From Linderina pennispora (taxonomy: Eukaryota; Kickxellomycota; Kickxellomycetes; Kickxellales; Kickxellaceae), in contig NW_024468263.1 in assembly GCF_002104995.1 (NCBI RefSeq), forward strand, positions 1 to 64,000: a stretch of DNA of 64,000 nt, read 5' to 3'. The stretch's first letter is position 1; the number at the start of each line of letters is the position of its first letter. Below, in pieces: positions 61,101 through 64,000 of the stretch. A model generated the notes under the pieces. It worked only from the letters and a program-made list of their open reading frames with translations. It was not told the origin of the DNA and made no database searches. Made by a program: the position numbers and the translations under genes.

Positions 61101-62514
61101 TGGTCTGGTCAACGAAATCGCGGATCTCTGCGCTACGGTTGTCAGTCTCGATGCGCTGCTCGAAGGCCTGGATGTCGCTCTTGAGCTTGTGGTACTGCTG
61201 CGACTCGACCCAGCAGCGCTCAAAGTCCTCGGCAGTCTTGGGCGCCTTGTCCTCCCAGCCAGGCAGAACCGTGCGCTCGTGCAGCTGGGTGACACCGGTC
61301 AGGAAATCCGACGTGGTCTGGCGAGGCGGCTTGTAGATACCGATCGAGGCAAAGTACTCGACGGCCCTGTTGGCCGGACCAAAGTACAGCTCGCGGCCCT
61401 GGTCGACGACCATGACCTTGTCGAAGAGCTCGTAGATGTTCTCCGAAGCCTGGTAGATGGTGACGATAGTCGACTTTTGCAGGACATCGGTGGTGATGCG
61501 CAGCGAGCGCACGTAGTCGAGCGCGGAGCTCGAATCGAGACCACGGGTGGAGCCGTCCCAGATATCAATCGAGGCGCCAGAGGCGACCTGCTCGGCGATC
61601 GAGACACGCTTGCGCTCGCCACCAGACACACCGCGCAGGAAGGCGTTACCGACAATGGTGTCGGCGCATCCCGACAGACCGTACATGTCAAGCAGGGTGT
61701 CCAGGAACTCCTTCTCGTAGCCCTCGCGGTCAGCAAGCATGCGCTTGCTGGGCGTTTTGCACTTGATGGCAAAGTCCAGGGTCTTGCGCACAGTCAGGGT
61801 GGGGAAGTGCACGTCGTCCTCCTGGTTGTAGGCGACCTCGCCACGGTAGCGCTTCTCGACCTCCTCGGGCGTCAGGCCACCATAAGAGACATTGCCCTCA
61901 ATCTTGCGGTAGGTGCCGCGGCGGTTGCCCAGCACGCGCAGCAGCGTCGAGCAGCCGGCACCGGGCTGGCCAAGAACCAGCAGCATCTCGCCATCCTCGA
62001 CGAGACCGGTCATCTTGTTCAGCAGCTTCTTGTTATCGTTGCCGCGGTTGAACAGCTTGGCGACGCCAAAGCCGTGGGCAGCGCTCTTGACGATCTTGTA
62101 GAACGGCGTGATCATGGTCTCAATGTGGCGGTTCGCGACATTGTCGCCATAGACATCGAGATCGTCAAACACAAGGCCAATGCGCTTGGCAAACGGCGGG
62201 CCCTGCAGCTGCTGGCGGCCCGAGAGCCAGGTCGTCAGGTCGAAGCCGCCCGGGTTGCCGGCCTCGGCAACGCCTGTGAGCTCCTCCTCGTCGGCCACGC
62301 TCTTCGACTTGCTGAAGGTGCGCTGGATCGACTTGAAGCGCGATGTGGCGCGGGTCACGCTGACATGCAGGGGCTCTCCAAACGAAATATCGGCCTCGGC
62401 GTCCATTGTGTTTCTCCGCTCCTTCTGGCCTATCGTCTCTGTGCTCATCTGCCTATCGTCACCAGTGGATGACGCGCCAGACGACATGGACGATGGGTTG
62501 GCGTGTTGCTCCAT
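58126..62514 (-). CDS. PDR-type ABC drug-efflux transporter (CDR1/PDR5 family)
   Basis: Intact 1462-residue full-size ABCG transporter, arranged NBD1-TMD1-NBD2-TMD2, at the plasma membrane. Start 62514 (MEQHANPSSMSS). NBD1: Walker A GQPGAGCST (near 178), signature VSGGERKRVSIAEQ (near 304), and a degenerate Walker B region IDIWDGSTRGLDS, as in other PDR pumps. TMD1 about 500-770 (LFLNLPETTMGAFTRGGVLF, and a PDR-CDR region near 690-750 with GYGIENQVC). NBD2: Walker A GSSGAGKTT (near 872), LEERKRLTIGVEL replacing the usual signature, and Walker B ILFLDEPTSGLDAQ (near 1000). TMD2 about 1170-1450, ending NIAFTTFMIKIYKVNKR. These pumps export azoles and other hydrophobic compounds. No introns. Confidence 0.95.
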   Translation of the reverse strand: MEQHANPSSMSSGASSTGDDRQMSTETIGQKERRNTMDAEADISFGEPLHVSVTRATSRFKSIQRTFSKSKSVADEEELTGVAEAGNPGGFDLTTWLSGRQQLQGPPFAKRIGLVFDDLDVYGDNVANRHIETMITPFYKIVKSAAHGFGVAKLFNRGNDNKKLLNKMTGLVEDGEMLLVLGQPGAGCSTLLRVLGNRRGTYRKIEGNVSYGGLTPEEVEKRYRGEVAYNQEDDVHFPTLTVRKTLDFAIKCKTPSKRMLADREGYEKEFLDTLLDMYGLSGCADTIVGNAFLRGVSGGERKRVSIAEQVASGASIDIWDGSTRGLDSSSALDYVRSLRITTDVLQKSTIVTIYQASENIYELFDKVMVVDQGRELYFGPANRAVEYFASIGIYKPPRQTTSDFLTGVTQLHERTVLPGWEDKAPKTAEDFERCWVESQQYHKLKSDIQAFEQRIETDNRSAEIRDFVDQTKMGTEKSKLRRKSPYTTTFTYQLGKLFKREWEIMMGSIGQQIFKIAYNAAFAIIVGTLFLNLPETTMGAFTRGGVLFFALLFNSLSAQAELPKAITGREVVYKHKSFAMYHPAALSLAQTVVDIPIIILQIVVFSCILYFATGLSRTAGQFFAFVLFLFVGCLCLTAFFRLIGNVSPNVDISHTLSGISLLFMILHMGYIIPQKSMHGYLVWVYWANSLAYGYKALMANEFRNLKLMCGGPQLIPQVPGYGIENQVCTLQGAVPGQNYVLGRDHIEVGYSFYVDDMWKDFGAVVGFWLLYVILIALVMEYVEFGNTGYSINVYKRYRPKVNLYTENDASSDKGAEEFGKVSSSGPTDEQILKGTAFTWKSISYTVPVKGGDKQLLDDVSGYIKPGTMTALMGSSGAGKTTLLDSLSQRKTIGKLEGDILMNGAPQPASFRRITGYCEQLDVHNPHATVREALRFSAYLRQPASVSDEEKNDYVEHVIFLLGMTDIADCMIGLPESGEGISLEERKRLTIGVELVAKPKILFLDEPTSGLDAQASFTIVTFLRRLAAEGQTILCTIHQPSSMLFEQFDRLLLLVRGGHTVYFGDIGHDAQTLINYFEKNGGPQCPPSANPAEYILDVVGSRNATVDWPQTWNQSKEKTSILAEIDRINELEHLHGNDQVSEDDKNMFARDYSYQIKLVTKRMFRTYWRDLEYSLTRVALQVVSAIVIGIAFLRLSSSATDLQNKVFALFQTAIISILIINQVQPAFLRQRLYYGREASSNQYGWRAFSVAIIVTEWPFSVFANTMYFVIMYWLVGLNSGSDRIGYFYIMYIVLGIFSITLGQAIASFSPNDIIAAMLNPIFTSMVILFCGVTIPYPLMPKFWKFMYRLSPFTYFLEGTLTNDLHGAEVRCRNEELYMFQPPKGMSCSEYAGGFVQNYIGYLNNPNATSSCQYCPYKVGDDYYSALSWNFDHRWRNFGLLFAYLAFNIAFTTFMIKIYKVNKR

Positions 62515-64000
62515 CGTTCGGATATGAAATATTATCTACACGTCGTCATAGGTATTTTTTTAGCCAAGGGAGATGCGTGTACAAATGCCAGATGTTTTCG
62601 CTCAGGTGGCAAAGCCTTGCGAGGGAAAACCTAACAAAACTTACGCTTTAGTGAAATCTATATGAAAATTTGCTAGGAAATAATATGAAAAGCAGGAAGT
62701 AGGAAGTGAAGCCAGCACAGAAAATATATAAGGAAGCTGTTTGGTTCGTATCAAGATGCCCAGCAGAGCTCGGAGGCGGTCTTTTATAAACAGGTGCCAA
62801 GAATCAGCGGTCAAGAGCTGGGGCTGCTCCTCCAGCACACCCAGGCGTCATTGCTAAGAGTGAAAGACCGAAATGATTTTTCCTCTATTCATTCACTGGG
62901 CTGTTGCGTCGCCGCCCGCTGGGATTATTTTGTGACAAACAGACAAAAATCCGCGCGACCTTCCCGTTTCGCGCAATCAGAACACAATCTCAAAATATTG
63001 GGGACACTCTGCTGAAACAGCGGGCCCGATCCTGGGTGCGCACTTTGCCGAGGGAAATCGCTTGGTAGAATTCTGCTCTAGATCCAGCTTCACGAGGGCA
63101 AGAGGGCTGATGGCCTGCGGAAAGGGGAGCAGATACGACAGTAGTATCCTTTTTCTGTTGGTCATGGCAACTCCGAGAAAAGTCCATGCAAGCAAAACGG
63201 TAAGCGTATTAATAAAGGGAGAGGATTTGGGGAGGTGGAGTATGAGCCACAATCGGCGTGCAGGGCCAAGCCATTTCGCGGTTACCGCCTCTTGCCTGTG
63301 CGTTTTCCGTCGGCATTCCCCCTTGGCTCAGGTGGGTGGGGACGAGCAGGGTGCGAATAAACCTTCTTCCCTCACCCCAATTCAAACCTATCCACATCGC
63401 TCTCCTGTACCGCAGCGCCCCTGCCATGTGCTACGGTGAGCGGTTCAGCAACGGCTCCTGTAGTCGCACATCCAATGGTTCTATTTATAAGCTGCTCCAG
63501 CTCGGATGCGAGCCCAGAGCCGCCACCAATGAATGATCAGCATTCCCCATCTGAAAGGAGGAGCCAAAACAAAATCTACGTGTTTTTCCTTGATTATCCG
63601 TCAGATACGCGATGTCGCTGATTTCGCGACAATGGCATCTTTGTAGAACGTATTGGCCGAATCCCGAGCTTCGTTTGGCACCACCATGTGCTAGATGCCA
63701 TCTATAGGGAAACTGCCTTTTCAGGGCGGATGAAAGCAAGCGGAGGCGCCCGCGTCCGGAAAGCAAATAAACATGCGTGGTGGAGGAGTCACGAAGCCGC
63801 CCTGGCGCCTTTTTTTAGTGTGCTCCTCATTCGCATCATATATCGCACAAAGTGGGGGCACTGGGAACAGCCGAAGGTCGGAATACTGAGTTTGTCAGCA
63901 TGGAAATTACAGTGTGGAAAAATCACAGGGGTGGCTAACACGGAGACTCCGTGGCCAATTGCGAGTCGAACCAGGCCGGGACCGGGATCAGTCTAGTTTT
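62515..64000. other. Right-edge intergenic, no supported gene
   Basis: The first 250 bases are the promoter side of the PDR transporter, with an ATATATAA string near 62725-62732. Beyond, open frames up to about 125 codons occur on both strands but none shows a family. An ATG at 63166 followed 36 bases later by GTAAGCG could be a short first exon, as in two other genes here, but no coding continuation is clear. Confidence 0.5.

Noticed and set aside
58222-62472. A 1416-codon open frame on the plus strand, antisense to the PDR transporter
   Set aside because: It mirrors the sense gene exactly. It arises because the sense codons avoid TTA, CTA and TCA (GC-rich third positions). The translation is Val/Leu/Arg/Asp-rich with no domain and lacks its own upstream signals.
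63166-63439. Possible gene start with a 36-base first exon and GTAAGCG donor
   Set aside because: The donor looks fine, but joining to any nearby acceptor gives only a short, composition-poor peptide with no homology.
1-64000. tRNA, rRNA or CRISPR features
   Set aside because: I looked for tRNA T-loop-like strings and regular short spaced repeats in the intergenic regions and found none that fold or repeat convincingly. A CRISPR array is not expected in a fungal genome.

Overview
The window looks like fungal nuclear DNA. It encodes eukaryote-only machinery (VPS28, CDC45, a Cdc4-type F-box/WD40 protein, a STRIPAK Far11/STRIP protein, MED17, an AP-2 mu subunit, PPP4R1, an Mdm1-type sorting nexin, Argonaute and a fungal PDR-type ABC transporter) plus typical fungal secreted proteins (RNase T2, M28 aminopeptidase, class 3 lipase, CAP proteins, an AA9-like LPMO). 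Genes are packed closely and have few introns. The only introns I can support fall in two genes, and in both the first intron sits 7 to 17 bases after the A of the start codon. My best guess is an early-diverging, intron-poor fungus such as a member of Kickxellomycotina. This is inference from gene content and style; I could not test it.

Layout. 1-4.9 kb: a COQ5-like methyltransferase, two decayed MFS transporter remnants facing each other, and an RNase T2. 5.2-12.6 kb: PPP4R1 and an M16C metallopeptidase, convergent and both heavily frame-disrupted. 13-18.3 kb (minus strand): M28 aminopeptidase, AP-2 mu, an LEA2-like membrane protein, and the splicing factor SPP2. 18.5-27 kb: class 3 lipase, a polytopic membrane protein, VPS28, a small secreted repeat protein, MED17 and CDC45 (the last two divergent). 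27.4-35.7 kb: a small three-exon gene, CDC4 and FAR11. 36-40.2 kb: a BAHD-type acyltransferase and its truncated copy, an alpha/beta hydrolase, and a small coiled-coil protein. 40.7-48.1 kb: MDM1, a small Pro/Tyr-rich protein and Argonaute. 48.2-53 kb is gene-poor. It holds three tiny zinc-finger ORFs and a roughly 1.45 kb structure bounded by about 260-bp inverted repeats. 53-57 kb: a CAP gene array (one broken, two intact) and the AA9-like gene. 57.5-64 kb: a small protein built of four 20-residue repeats, an intact 1462-aa PDR transporter, and 1.5 kb with nothing convincing.

Most striking pattern. Between about 2.6 and 29.6 kb nearly every conserved gene is cut by single-base frame changes. 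Where direction can be judged they are mostly +1 (an extra base), often in short homopolymers. From about 32 kb onward large genes of 482 to 1462 codons are uninterrupted. AP-2 mu and PPP4R1 are strongly conserved, so local base-insertion errors in the assembly are the simplest explanation. Real gene decay or translational frameshifting cannot be excluded from sequence alone. By contrast, the sugar transporter, the allantoate-type MFS fragment, the truncated acyltransferase and the first CAP copy carry stop codons, deletions or missing halves, so I call them pseudogenes.

Functionally the window mixes housekeeping genes (trafficking, replication, transcription, splicing, ubiquitin ligase) with an accessory, secretion-rich right half (CAP proteins, LPMO, acyltransferase, drug-efflux pump). 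The accessory half also contains the dispersed repeat and the micro zinc-finger ORFs, which are the most likely novel material.
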